From assembly GCF_019343495.1 (NCBI RefSeq), contig NZ_CP072549.1, positions 2,356,001 to 2,420,000 on the forward strand: 64,000 nucleotides of DNA, in the 5' to 3' direction. The translations under genes were made by a program, and so were the position numbers. The notes under the pieces were generated by a model. The model ran no database searches. It saw only the letters and a list, made by a program, of their open reading frames with translations, and was not told the DNA's origin. Source of the stretch: Acinetobacter lwoffii. Lineage in GTDB: Bacteria; Pseudomonadota; Gammaproteobacteria; Pseudomonadales; Moraxellaceae. This document shows, piece after piece, positions 10,491-19,475 of this stretch (positions are counted from its first letter, which is position 1; every line of letters begins with the position of its first letter).

Positions 10491-11150
10491 ATGATGAGTG
10501 ATCTGATCAAGGATCTGAGTGAACTACGCCTGAATTATGAAAAAGGCGAGTTACAGGAACAGCAAGTCAATCCGAATCCACATATGCAGTTCCTGCAATG
10601 GTTTAACCATGCACTGGAAGCAAAATTGCATGAACCCTATGCCATGTCTTTGGCAACAGCCAATGCACAAGGTCGTCCGCATGTGCGTACGGTATTGCTA
10701 CGTGGAGCGACTGAAGCGGGTTATGACTTTTATACCAACTATGATAGTCAAAAAGGTCTGGATCTGGCTGAAAATCCTTATGCCGAACTGTTGTTGTACT
10801 GGCAGGATCAGGAGCGCCAGATTCGTATTTCAGGTCGTGTAAAGAAAATATCGGAAGAAGAATCGACCGATTATTATCATAAACGTCCACGAGAAAGCCA
10901 GATTGCTGCACATATCAGTACCCCGCAAAGTGGCGTCGTGGCCAGTCGTGAGGAATTGCAGCAACGTTTTTGGGATTTGCATACCCAGGTCGCGAATCAC
11001 CAACAGTTGGACAAGCCGGTATTCTGGGGCGGTTATCGTCTAGAACCCGATTATTATGAATTCTGGCAGGGTCGTCCCAACCGTTTGCATGACCGTTTAA
11101 GTTATCGCAAAACCGATGCCGGCTGGACTTTAGAGCGCTTAATGCCATAA
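10491..11150 (+). CDS. pdxH: Pyridoxamine/pyridoxine 5'-phosphate oxidase
   Basis: FMN-dependent oxidase making pyridoxal 5'-phosphate in the final step of vitamin B6 synthesis and salvage. The 219 residues match the family length. Recognisable segments are the N-terminal DPNP-like PNPHMQF, the FMN-binding [16 protein letters not shown] and the C-terminal substrate loop RLHDRLSY. Two adjacent ATG codons (10491 and 10494) follow AGGAACATAG, and either could be used. It starts 11 bases after glmM and ends 2 bases before recJ, so all three are probably one transcript. Confidence 0.95.
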   Translation: MMSDLIKDLSELRLNYEKGELQEQQVNPNPHMQFLQWFNHALEAKLHEPYAMSLATANAQGRPHVRTVLLRGATEAGYDFYTNYDSQKGLDLAENPYAELLLYWQDQERQIRISGRVKKISEEESTDYYHKRPRESQIAAHISTPQSGVVASREELQQRFWDLHTQVANHQQLDKPVFWGGYRLEPDYYEFWQGRPNRLHDRLSYRKTDAGWTLERLMP

Positions 11151-11152
11151 CC

Positions 11153-12853
11153 ATGCAAAAACTGGAAATCAAACAACGTCCATTGCTGACACGCCCTGAA
11201 AATTTACCGGGCGTCCCTGCATTTGTGGCCGAGATTCTGGCTCGTCGTGGGGTGGAATCCGAGCAGGAACTTGAGCTCAAGCTGAAGCATTTGCTGGCAC
11301 CGACCATGAAAGGCTTGCCTGAAGCCATTCAATTGATGGATCAGGCGATTGATCATGGCCAGAAAATCGTGATTGTCGGCGATTATGATGCCGATGGCGC
11401 GACCAGTACTGCACTCATGGTGCTGGCACTGCGCGATATGGGCGCCAATGTTGAATATCTGGTACCAGACCGTTTTAAATATGGGTATGGATTGACGCCC
11501 GCAATTGCAGATCTGGCCTTTGTCAATTTCACGCCTGATTTACTGATTACCGTGGACAATGGCATTTCCAGCCATGACGGAGTAAAACAGGCGCAGGATC
11601 ATGGCATGCAGGTGATCATTACTGATCACCATCTGACGACCAAGCCGACACCAAAAGCCGAAGCCGTGGTCAATCCCAATCAGCTCGGTTGCGACTTTCC
11701 AAGCAAAGCACTGGCTGGGGTCGGGGTGGCTTTTTATATACTGGCCAATCTGTCTACCCATCGCAAGAAACTTGGAAAATCCTCTACGGTAATTACCAAT
11801 TATCTTGATCTGGTGGCACTCGGTACTTATGCCGATGTCGCGAGTCTGGACTATAACAACCGGATTCTGGTCGATGCAGGGTTGAAACGGATCCAGCAAG
11901 GGTTATGCCGAGCAGGAATCAGTGCGCTACTTGATATTGCAAAGCGTGATCCTGCTGGTCTGAAAGCTCAAGATTTGGGCTTTGTTTTAGGCCCACGGAT
12001 TAACGCGGCTGGACGCATGGAAACCATGGATATCGGGATCGAATGTTTGCTGGCTCCTGATCTGACAACTGCTTATCCACTGGCTGAACAGCTGAATCAG
12101 CTCAATGTCGAACGCCGTCAGGTGGAAGGTAAAATCAAGCAGGAAGCCTTGCTTGAGCTGGATAAAATCCAGTGGGATGCCACTGAACTACCTGCTGCGT
12201 TGATCATGTTTGAACAGCATTGGCATCAGGGAGTGATCGGGATTGTAGCAGGGCGTTTAAAAGAGCAGTTCCATCGTCCGAGTATTGTTTTTGCCGCGGA
12301 TCAGGATGGGATTCATATCAAAGGTTCGGCGCGTTCGATTGAAGGTATTCATATTCGTGATGCGATTGAACAGGTGGCAGAGCAATATCCTCATTTAGTC
12401 AGTCATTTTGGTGGCCATGCAGCAGCAGCCGGTTTAACCCTGAAAAAAGAAAATTTCGTCGAGTTTAAGCAGGTCTTTGAAGTACTGATTGGTGCGATGG
12501 ATGAGGACTTATTCACTGCGACTTTATGGACTGATGGAGAGCTACCAGCTTCTGCTTTTCACATTGAAACAGTCGATTTATTACAGAATTTAAGTCCATG
12601 GGGGCAAAAATTCCCCCAACCGATTTTTGATGGTGTGTTCAAAATCATGGACTATCGTTGGCTCAAAGATGTGCATCTTAAATTACGTGTGGCATTGGAG
12701 AATGAGCAGGTCGTGGATGCAATCGCCTTCAATGCAGCGGATAAATATGACTTTGATCCGATGAAAGATACGCGCTTGGTTTATGAGCTGGATAAAAATA
12801 TCTTTAATGGTAATGTCAGCTTGCAAATGCGGATTATCCATTTGGAACAATAG
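11153..12853 (+). CDS. recJ: Single-stranded-DNA-specific exonuclease RecJ
   Basis: 5'-3' ssDNA exonuclease used in RecF-pathway recombination and mismatch and base-excision repair. The 566 residues show the DHH-superfamily metal motifs: DYDADG starting at D77, VDNG near residue 135, and D158-H159-H160 in TDHHLT. The DHHA1 motif FGGHAAAAG is also present. A C-terminal OB-like region follows. The start codon lies in the end of pdxH, suggesting translational coupling. A bidirectional hairpin closes the operon. Confidence 0.96.
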   Translation: MQKLEIKQRPLLTRPENLPGVPAFVAEILARRGVESEQELELKLKHLLAPTMKGLPEAIQLMDQAIDHGQKIVIVGDYDADGATSTALMVLALRDMGANVEYLVPDRFKYGYGLTPAIADLAFVNFTPDLLITVDNGISSHDGVKQAQDHGMQVIITDHHLTTKPTPKAEAVVNPNQLGCDFPSKALAGVGVAFYILANLSTHRKKLGKSSTVITNYLDLVALGTYADVASLDYNNRILVDAGLKRIQQGLCRAGISALLDIAKRDPAGLKAQDLGFVLGPRINAAGRMETMDIGIECLLAPDLTTAYPLAEQLNQLNVERRQVEGKIKQEALLELDKIQWDATELPAALIMFEQHWHQGVIGIVAGRLKEQFHRPSIVFAADQDGIHIKGSARSIEGIHIRDAIEQVAEQYPHLVSHFGGHAAAAGLTLKKENFVEFKQVFEVLIGAMDEDLFTATLWTDGELPASAFHIETVDLLQNLSPWGQKFPQPIFDGVFKIMDYRWLKDVHLKLRVALENEQVVDAIAFNAADKYDFDPMKDTRLVYELDKNIFNGNVSLQMRIIHLEQ

Positions 12854-12858
12854 GCCAT

Positions 12859-12890
12859 AAAAAAAACCGCTCGGGTGAGCGGTTTTTTTG
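12859..12890. terminator. Bidirectional terminator between recJ and a porin gene
   Basis: AAACCGCTC and GAGCGGTTT stem with A-run and T-run flanks on both sides. It serves recJ (+) and the convergent porin gene ending at 12907 (-). Confidence 0.85.
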
Positions 12891-12906
12891 CTTTTAATCG
12901 GAGGGA

Positions 12907-13785
12907 TTAGAAGCGGAAAGTACCGTTAATACCGAAAGAGTCAGCACCGTCAGTAGTTGTGTAGTTAACGCCAGCTGCAATTGCAGGGGTAAAGAATTTT
13001 TGAGTACGAACACTAAAAATAGTATCTGATTCATCAGCAGTAGAGTCAGCAAAAGAAACACCAACGCTAAGTGTAGGATCAATATAAAGATCAGCAGCTA
13101 AACGATAAGCAGTTTCATCACCGAAATATGTTACTCCCTCGAAATTAGTAAAATGATTACCAATTTGAGTCACATATTTAGCTCGCAAAGAAACAGCGGT
13201 GTCTTCACCTACAGCTACACCGTAACCAAGGGTGCTAGCAAATCCAATTTTAGAAGCAAGCATAGGATCTACACTTTCTTTAGCAACTCCTAGAGCCAAC
13301 AATAACCCATTAACTGGTAAGTAACCAGCTTCTAAAGAATAGCCAGTAGTGTCATCAGATTCATCATAAGTAAACCCAGGAGCACGTGCGCTAGCTGTAT
13401 AATCCACTTGGTTTAAACTACCAGAAATATAAAATTGAGAGTTAGGAATAAAGAATTCACCATTAACACCAATAATCTCAAACTCTTCTTCTGCATTAAT
13501 ACCAGCTTCGCTCAATTCATTTTGAGCATTAACGTATCCTAAACCAATATTACTAGCTTTATTTAAAAAGGCAGCTTCAGCTAGAGGAGCATTTTTAGTA
13601 TTTACGGTATTTAAGTAGTATTTACCGTTAACAAAAAATAAATCCCCATCAGAGTCAAGTTCAAATCCACCTAGATTATTTTCAAAGTCAGTGTTTTCAT
13701 ACCCAACATTAAGTTCAGTTTGGTAAGCATGTGCAGTTCCCAAGCCAGCAAGAAGTGCTGTAGCAAGAGCAAGTTTCTTAAGCAT
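12907..13785 (-). CDS. Outer-membrane porin, Omp33-36-like family, paralogue 1
   Basis: A 292-residue exported protein with a clear signal peptide, cleaved after AHA before YQTEL. The mature part alternates polar and hydrophobic residues, as in a beta barrel, and ends in the outer-membrane signature GTFRF. It shares the family landmarks APLAEAAFLNKAS (about residue 66) and RAKYVTQIG with the three other porin genes in the window. The mature chain is rich in Asp/Glu. A second paralogue lies directly upstream on the same strand. The transported solute is unknown. Confidence 0.8.
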   Translation of the reverse strand: MLKKLALATALLAGLGTAHAYQTELNVGYENTDFENNLGGFELDSDGDLFFVNGKYYLNTVNTKNAPLAEAAFLNKASNIGLGYVNAQNELSEAGINAEEEFEIIGVNGEFFIPNSQFYISGSLNQVDYTASARAPGFTYDESDDTTGYSLEAGYLPVNGLLLALGVAKESVDPMLASKIGFASTLGYGVAVGEDTAVSLRAKYVTQIGNHFTNFEGVTYFGDETAYRLAADLYIDPTLSVGVSFADSTADESDTIFSVRTQKFFTPAIAAGVNYTTTDGADSFGINGTFRF

Positions 13786-13905
13786 TTAGGTTTCTCTCTT
13801 TGTTATAAAAATATGACTGTTTGATGAACAGTTGTAACAAATTGTACAGTTTATATTCGCTCCGTCAATGTGCAAAAAATACCTAAATGCTTGTTAAGAG
13901 TGCAA

Positions 13906-13932
13906 TAAAAAAACCCATCCGAGGATGGGTTT
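13906..13932 (-). terminator. Terminator of porin paralogue 2
   Basis: Read on the minus strand, AACCCATCC and GGATGGGTT form a stem followed by a run of T. It separates the two tandem porin genes, so each is its own transcription unit. Confidence 0.82.
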
Positions 13933-13960
13933 CTATGCATGACTAACTTTTGGTTTTAGA

Positions 13961-14740
13961 TTAGAAGCGGTACTTCGCTGCTACACCAAAGGTATTGTAG
14001 TCATTGTTAAACTGTTCGCCAAAGCCGACACGGCCTTCTAAGCTCACTTGCTGGTTAATGAACTTACGTGCATTGATACCAAATTCGCTCTTGTCGGTAA
14101 TATCATTATTGTGATAATCAGCACCGACACTCAAGGTTTTGTCGATGAAATAATCTGCTGCCAGATTGTATTCATCTAGATCACCAAACGCTGCACCTGC
14201 TTCCAGGTTGATATCTTTACCATTGCTTAATGTCGTCACATATTTAGCACGAAGTGTTGGATCTACGCCATCATCATTGTCGTTATCCCAACCTTTCACA
14301 CCAGCCGCAATCAATAGACCTGGCGCTGGCAGATAACCGACTTCAGCTGCATAGGTGGTTAAATCATTTTCTAGATCATCATTGTCCTGCAGATCATGGC
14401 CATTGACGTTACCGCTTAAGTAGAAGTCAGAATTCGGTACGAAGTACTCTGCACCTACGCCATAACGATGCGCTTCAGAATCACCAATTTCATTATATTG
14501 ATATTGCGCACTCACGTTGCTAGCACGATCAAGGAATGCTGCTTCTGCTAATGGTGCATTACGTGTTTGAACTGGATTGAAGTAATATGTACCATCAACG
14601 CCGAAAGAACCGCTAGTTCCACCGTTGTCAGGATCAACCACTCCTGCTGATGCACCAATTTCTGCTTGGTAAGCATGTGCTGCTGTACCAGTCATTGCTA
14701 TTGCTGAAAGTAGTGCCGAAGTAATCGCTAATTTTTTCAT
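13961..14740 (-). CDS. Outer-membrane porin, Omp33-36-like family, paralogue 2
   Basis: A 259-residue secreted beta-barrel protein with signal peptide ending AHA before YQAEIG and a terminal aromatic AAKYRF. It carries the family landmark APLAEAAFLDRAS and RAKYVTTL but is shorter than its neighbours, with fewer or smaller extracellular loops. GAGGGG sits 8 bases before the ATG. A sigma-70 promoter can be placed upstream. It is clearly diverged from paralogue 1, so the duplication is old. Pore function is inferred from the family. Confidence 0.8.
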   Translation of the reverse strand: MKKLAITSALLSAIAMTGTAAHAYQAEIGASAGVVDPDNGGTSGSFGVDGTYYFNPVQTRNAPLAEAAFLDRASNVSAQYQYNEIGDSEAHRYGVGAEYFVPNSDFYLSGNVNGHDLQDNDDLENDLTTYAAEVGYLPAPGLLIAAGVKGWDNDNDDGVDPTLRAKYVTTLSNGKDINLEAGAAFGDLDEYNLAADYFIDKTLSVGADYHNNDITDKSEFGINARKFINQQVSLEGRVGFGEQFNNDYNTFGVAAKYRF

Positions 14741-14796
14741 GGTTACTACCCCTCAAATCGTGAGTTAAAAACATTACACTTTTTGTTACAACTTTC

Positions 14797-14824
14797 AGTC
14801 TAGAGCAATTCCAAAGATCGTCAA
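14797..14824 (-). promoter_or_regulatory. Sigma-70 promoter of porin paralogue 2
   Basis: On the minus strand, TTGACG (14824-14819) and TAGACT (14802-14797) are 16 bases apart, about 57 bases before the start codon. Confidence 0.5.
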
Positions 14825-15240
14825 TCAAAGGAAAGTTACAGTAATGTGAATAGCGTAATCTTGTGTAATTTTTTCTGAACAAGTGACTGAATAATAAAAT
14901 TAAATTTATAATGTAGTGTTTTATTAAAAGTGTGTAGATATTGTGGAATCTATTGAATTCGCTGATTTTTTATACAGACCAATAAGAAATCCTAAATTAT
15001 AAAATCAATTGCAAAATTATATTTCGGTCATAAAACGGGGCTAAAAAGCCGATAAAAATTTCGGATAAAAAGACGCAAAAGAGTCTATGAGATGTTGAAA
15101 ATTGGATGAGGGAAATACAGGTCTAAATGCTCAAGATATTCGAGCTTTAGACTGAATGGATCGTTAAAATAGCGGAAATAGACTGTGCTATAATATCGGG
15201 CTAAGAATTTTGTGCCTAATTTTGATTGAGAGTAATTCAC
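14825..15240. other. A/T-rich intergenic region between a porin and prfB
   Basis: No open frame of note. It holds the upstream part of the porin promoter region and the prfB promoter at its right end. No repeat or strong hairpin was seen. Confidence 0.5.
15186..15194 (+). promoter_or_regulatory. Extended -10 promoter of prfB
   Basis: TGC followed by a perfect TATAAT, an extended -10 arrangement that can dispense with a -35. It lies 46 bases before the GTG start. Confidence 0.55.
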
Positions 15241-16336
15241 GTGGAAATTAATCCGTATCTAAACCAATTAAAAGACTTAAACGAACGTGGTCAAACACTA
15301 CGGGGGTATCTTTGACTACGATCTGAAAAAAGAGCGTTTAGAAGAAGTCCTGCGTGAATTAGAAGATCCAACGATCTGGAATGATCAGAGTCGTGCTCAA
15401 GCAATGGCCAAAGAAAAAGGCGAGCTTGAAAATGTATTAAATGTGCTGGATCGCTTAAGTACCCAGCTTGAAGATGCACAGGCTTTGCTTGATCTGGCGG
15501 TTGAAGCGGATGATGAAAGCTTGCTAGAAGACGTACAGGCTGAACTGAGCACGGCTGAAGAAGAACTGGCCAAGCTTGAATTTCGCCGTATGTTCAATAA
15601 TCCGATGGATCCAAACCCTTGCTATCTTGAAATTCAAGCTGGTTCAGGCGGTACAGAAGCACAGGACTGGGCGTCTATGTTGCTACGTATGTATTTACGC
15701 TGGATTGAACGTCATGGCTTTAAAGCAGAAGTGATGGAAGAATCTGATGGCGATGTTGCCGGGATTAAATCTGCGACGATTCGTGTGGAAGGTGAGTACG
15801 CCTATGGCTGGTTACGTACCGAATCTGGTGTACATCGTTTAGTGCGTAAGTCGCCCTTTGACTCGGGCAACCGTCGTCATACCTCGTTCTCTGCCGTGTT
15901 TGTGTCACCGGAAGTTGATGACAATATCGAAATTGAAATCAATCCGTCCGATGTTCGTACCGATACTTATCGTGCATCAGGGGCGGGTGGTCAGCATATT
16001 AACAAAACAGATTCTGCCGTGCGTTTAACCCATGCACCGACCGGAATTGTGGTGGCCTGTCAGAACCAGCGTTCACAACATGCCAACCGTGACCACGCCT
16101 GGAAGCAGTTACGTGCCAAACTTTATGAGCTCGAGATGAGCAAACGTAACGAAGCGGCACAAGCACTGGAAGATTCCAAGTCTGATATCGGCTGGGGTAG
16201 CCAGATCCGTTCTTATGTCCTGGATGATTCACGTATTAAGGATTTGCGTACAGGTGTGGAAAATTCCAATACTGGCGCAGTTCTGGACGGTGATCTGGAC
16301 AAATTTATCGAAGCAAGCTTGAAACAGGGCTTGTAA
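15241..16336 (+). CDS. prfB: Peptide chain release factor RF2, with programmed +1 frameshift
   Basis: Terminates translation at UGA and UAA. The gene begins at GTG 15241, which gives a 24-codon first frame starting VEINPYL and ending LRGYL before an in-frame TGA at 15313. Reading continues in the +1 frame from GAC at 15314, producing about 364 residues, the normal RF2 length. The slippery region is CGG GGG TAT CTT TGA C, with a Shine-Dalgarno-like GGGGG just upstream, as in E. coli. The RF2-specific SPF anticodon-like tripeptide (VRKSPFDSG) and the GGQ peptidyl-release motif (GAGGQHINK) are present. A caller that ignores the shift would start wrongly at 15287. Confidence 0.95.
15301..15316 (+). 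promoter_or_regulatory. RF2 autoregulatory frameshift site
   Basis: CGGGGGTATCTTTGAC: an SD-like G run, the CTT slip codon, then the TGA stop that RF2 itself reads. Low RF2 lengthens the pause and favours the +1 shift, raising RF2 synthesis. Confidence 0.95.
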
Positions 16337-16411
16337 GAAGTTGTTTAAATAGCTGGCGTAACCAAGCTTGTACAGATTGTGACTCTTATATCTAAATTAT
16401 TCGATATATAA

Positions 16412-16432
16412 ATCGTAAAAATACGATATAAT
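16412..16432 (+). promoter_or_regulatory. Operator and -10 box before the ArsR-type gene
   Basis: A palindrome ATCGTA-AAAA-TACGAT (16412-16427) runs into a perfect TATAAT at 16427-16432. Overlap of a dyad with the -10 box is typical for ArsR-family autorepression. That the adjacent regulator binds here is inferred. Confidence 0.6.
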
Positions 16433-16483
16433 GGTCGCAGATGCTGAATAAAGTTTCGTTGCGCCACTGATTGTGATGTGCCT

Positions 16484-16783
16484 ATGGACCTTGATCTAAT
16501 TTTTAAAGCCTTAGCCAATCCGACCCGTCGACAAATTCTGGAGTGGTTAAAATCTCCGGAGCAATATCTGTCTGCGGAAGAGTGTGGTGGCTTTCAACGT
16601 GGGGTCTGTGCAGGTCAAATTGAACGTTTGGGCCAGGTTTCCCAGTCCACCATGTCCAATCATTTGTCTGTATTACAGCAGACTGGCCTGATCACTGCGA
16701 CCAAGCATGGACAGTGGTCATATTTCTCCCGCAATGAAACTTTGATTCAACAATTTATCGAACACCTACAACAACACCTTTAA
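16484..16783 (+). CDS. ArsR-family transcriptional regulator
   Basis: A roughly 99-residue winged-helix repressor. It opens with the family phrase LIFKALANPTRRQILEWL and has the recognition helix VSQSTMSNHLSVLQQTGL, then the wing HGQWSYFS. A Cys pair, C34 and C42 (ECGGFQRGVC), sits before the recognition helix and could sense thiol-reactive electrophiles or metal. A GTG at 16478 would add two residues. No clear Shine-Dalgarno lies before either start. The stop is 15 bases before an old-yellow-enzyme gene, so the pair is an operon, probably autoregulated and induced by the reductase's substrates. Confidence 0.85.
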   Translation: MDLDLIFKALANPTRRQILEWLKSPEQYLSAEECGGFQRGVCAGQIERLGQVSQSTMSNHLSVLQQTGLITATKHGQWSYFSRNETLIQQFIEHLQQHL

Positions 16784-16798
16784 CAGGTGGGAGTAACG

Positions 16799-17884
16799 AT
16801 GGCTGAATTAAATTCTCCTTTAACGCTCGGTGCGTTAGAGCTTAAAAACCGTGTCATCATGGCGCCGCTGACCCGTAACCGCGCAACTGCTGATCGCGTT
16901 CCAACCCCAATGATGGTTGAGTACTATGCGCAACGTGCAAGTGCTGGCCTGATTATTTCTGAAGCCACAGTGATTTCTGAAGAAGCCAATGGCTATTTAA
17001 ATACTCCAGGATTGTTTACCGATGCTCAGGTCGAAGGCTGGAAAAAGGTCACTCAAGCGGTTCATGAGAAGGGCGGTCTGATTGTTGCCCAGCTTTGGCA
17101 TGTTGGTCGTGTATCGCATCCGGATCTGTTAAATGGTGAAACACCAGTCTCTGCAAGTGCAGTACAACAGGCGGGTCATGTCAGCTTGTTACGTCCAAAA
17201 CGTCCTTATGTGTTGCCGCGTCCGCTGGAAATTTCGGAAATTCATGCCATTACCGAGCAATATAAGCAAGCCGCGATTCGTGCTAAAGAGGCCGGTTTTG
17301 ATGGTGTTGAATTACATGCTGCCAATGGTTATCTGATTGACCAGTTCTTGCAAAGCAAAACCAATCAGCGTGAAGATGAATACGGCGGTTCAGTGGAAAA
17401 TCGTACACGTTTCCTGCTAGAAGCAACTGATGCACTGATTGAAGTATGGGGCGCAGATCGTGTAGGGGTGCATTTTGCGCCGCGTTGTGATGACCATGAC
17501 ATGGGCGACAATGATCCACGTGAAACATTTGGCTATGCCATGGAGCAGCTGGGTAAGCGCAAGATTGCCTTCTTCTTTACCCGTGAATATCTGGCAGAAG
17601 ACAGTATTTCTGAATATATGAAACAGCGCTCAAATGGAGTGCCTTATATTGCCAATATGCAACTAAGTCGTGAAGATGCGATTGAGCTGTTGGCATCAGG
17701 CAAGGCTGATGCGGTGGCTTTTGGTAAGGCTTATATTGCCAATCCGGATCTATACGAACGTCTGCTCGAAGATGCGCCGCTGAATGAACTGAAGCTGGAA
17801 AATATGATCGGAACCAATGTCGCGGAAGGCTATATTGATTATCCGACATTGGCTGAAGCAGAAGCTTTAACTACAGTAGAATAA
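16799..17884 (+). CDS. Old-yellow-enzyme alkene reductase (NemA-like)
   Basis: A 361-residue FMN flavoprotein of the OYE family that reduces electron-poor C=C bonds (N-ethylmaleimide, enones) or nitro groups with NAD(P)H. The barrel opening LKNRVIMAPLTRNRA, FMN and substrate-binding QLWHVGR, the catalytic pair H173/N176 in LHAANGYLIDQF, and EYGGSVENR are all present. GGAG lies six bases before the ATG at 16799; an upstream GTG at 16787 is less likely. Co-transcription with an ArsR-type regulator suggests an inducible electrophile-detoxification unit. In E. coli nemA the partner regulator is of the TetR type instead. Confidence 0.9.
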   Translation: MAELNSPLTLGALELKNRVIMAPLTRNRATADRVPTPMMVEYYAQRASAGLIISEATVISEEANGYLNTPGLFTDAQVEGWKKVTQAVHEKGGLIVAQLWHVGRVSHPDLLNGETPVSASAVQQAGHVSLLRPKRPYVLPRPLEISEIHAITEQYKQAAIRAKEAGFDGVELHAANGYLIDQFLQSKTNQREDEYGGSVENRTRFLLEATDALIEVWGADRVGVHFAPRCDDHDMGDNDPRETFGYAMEQLGKRKIAFFFTREYLAEDSISEYMKQRSNGVPYIANMQLSREDAIELLASGKADAVAFGKAYIANPDLYERLLEDAPLNELKLENMIGTNVAEGYIDYPTLAEAEALTTVE

Positions 17885-17893
17885 TCTAAAAAT

Positions 17894-17925
17894 GAGCCAC
17901 ATTGATTAACATGTTGATGTGGCTC
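17894..17925 (+). terminator. Hairpin after the OYE gene
   Basis: A perfect 9-bp stem, GAGCCACAT and ATGTGGCTC, lies 9 bases after the stop. No U run follows, so it may be a weak terminator or a transcript-end stabiliser. Confidence 0.45.
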
Positions 17926-17966
17926 TGCTATATTCTGCCCATTGAATCTTTGGACAGGGGCGCAAT

Positions 17967-19247
17967 GTGGCCACTCCATTTTGGTATAACGCAGCCTTGG
18001 CGCTGGTTAAACCCTTATATCAATCGCGTATCCGTAAACGTGCGACCGATCCTGAACAATTACAACAAGAACTGACAGAACGTTTCGGCCCGTTTCAGCC
18101 ACCCAAAAACCTGCATGCCATCTGGTTTCATGTGGTGTCGGTGGGTGAAACCAATGCTGCCCAACCGTTAATTGAACATTATTTAAAACTTGGCCATCCG
18201 GTGCTGGTCACCAATACCACCAAAACCGGTCAGGCACGCGCTAAATCACTTTTTTTAAAAGCGCCTTATCTCGATTTGTTTCAAGCCGTGTATTTGCCTG
18301 CTGACCAGAAAACTTTAATTCGTGAATTTTATCAAAAATATCAGCCGAAACTTTTATTGCTGATGGAAACCGAGCTTTGGCCGAATCTGCTGGATCAGGC
18401 ACCTCAGTTCAATATACCAAGTGTATTGTTGAATGCGCGTCTGTCTGAAAAATCTGCCAAAGGTTATGCCAAGGTCAAAGGTTTGACTAGAGGCATGCTC
18501 AAGAATTTAACTGGTCTTTTGGCACAGGATACAGCCACCCAGCAACGTTATATCCAGTTAGGAATAGCAGCCGAAAAAACACAGGTTTTGGGCAATATCA
18601 AATTTGATATTATTGCGCCCGAGCACTTTATCCAGCAGGCAGCTCAGTTAAAACAGCAATGGTCTTTAGCAGGTCATAAAGTTATTACGCTGGCCAGTAC
18701 TCATGCTCCTGAAGAAAAAGAAATTCTGAGTGCTTTAAAAGCTGCTTTAGAGGCTGATCCTAAGTTGGTCTGTATTGTAGTGCCGCGTCATCCGGAACGT
18801 TTTGATGAGGTGTTTCAGGCGACACAGTTACTAGGTTTAACAACCCGGCGCCGTAGTTTGGGGCAACATATTGAGGCAGATACCCAGGTTTATCTGGCCG
18901 ACTCTATGGGTGAAATGTGGCTTTGGTATGCTTTGAGTCAGGCATGTTATGTGGGTGGTTCTTTAAATGAACCAGGTGGTGGACATAATATTCTGGAGCC
19001 GATTGCGCTGCATGTGCCGACTGTTTTAGGCAAAAACTATTTTAATTTTCAGACCATCGTGGATGAGTTTGTTCAGGCAGACGCAGTCGCAGTAGTACAG
19101 GATGCCCAGCAGGCTGCAGAGGTATTACTGGAACTTTTGCAAGATCCGCTCAAGGCGGAAAATTTGAATGCAGCAGCGCAGCAAATTATGCAATTAAATA
19201 CGGGGTCACTTGCCAAGCATATTCAGGTGATTGATCAGTATCTCTAA
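17967..19247 (+). CDS. waaA: Kdo transferase (lipid IV-A 3-deoxy-D-manno-octulosonate transferase)
   Basis: Glycosyltransferase that adds Kdo residues to lipid IV-A at the inner membrane, starting the core of lipo-oligosaccharide. The 426 residues contain an N-terminal membrane-associated segment, the motif HVVSVGETNAAQPL with the conserved catalytic-region Glu, LLMETELWPNLL, and the donor-binding GGSLNEPGGGHNILEP. The frame begins with GTG at 17967; an ATG two bases earlier is out of frame. GGGG lies just upstream. A three-hairpin repeat follows its stop codon before rsmE. Confidence 0.95.
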   Translation: MATPFWYNAALALVKPLYQSRIRKRATDPEQLQQELTERFGPFQPPKNLHAIWFHVVSVGETNAAQPLIEHYLKLGHPVLVTNTTKTGQARAKSLFLKAPYLDLFQAVYLPADQKTLIREFYQKYQPKLLLLMETELWPNLLDQAPQFNIPSVLLNARLSEKSAKGYAKVKGLTRGMLKNLTGLLAQDTATQQRYIQLGIAAEKTQVLGNIKFDIIAPEHFIQQAAQLKQQWSLAGHKVITLASTHAPEEKEILSALKAALEADPKLVCIVVPRHPERFDEVFQATQLLGLTTRRRSLGQHIEADTQVYLADSMGEMWLWYALSQACYVGGSLNEPGGGHNILEPIALHVPTVLGKNYFNFQTIVDEFVQADAVAVVQDAQQAAEVLLELLQDPLKAENLNAAAQQIMQLNTGSLAKHIQVIDQYL

Positions 19248-19309
19248 GTGTGTGCTAGTCATATTCTCAATCTACCTTTCTGAGACAACTGGTCATTCGT
19301 AGAAGATTT

Positions 19310-19400
19310 CTACTTTTAAGGGATTAAAAGTAGCAAAAATCCTTTGCGGTACTGAAGGTACTTCCTGTACCTCAGTACCGCGGGCAACATCCATGTCGCC
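19310..19400 (+). repeat. Three-hairpin intergenic repeat, copy 1
   Basis: Three hairpins in a row. H1 is CTACTTTTA and TAAAAGTAG (19310-19318, 19325-19333). After a 12-base linker, H2 (19346-19381) pairs nine bases, has a bulged A at 19355, then pairs six more around a 5-base loop. After one G, H3 (19383-19400) folds on CATCCATG. The same architecture recurs at 44846-44938, with the outer parts conserved and H2 unrelated in sequence. It lies 62 bases after waaA and ends 75 bases before rsmE. A competing hairpin GTAGAA/TTCTAC (19299-19313) overlaps H1. Confidence 0.8.
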
Positions 19401-19475
19401 ACACACGATTTCAAATTTGGCGATAATACCTAATTTGAATATTTTGCATGTTAATGTTTTGGTTTTATCTTCCTT

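Noticed and set aside
15287..15313. ATG-like start for prfB in the +1 frame
   Set aside because: The upstream GTG frame and the frameshift cassette explain the gene better and give the full RF2 length.
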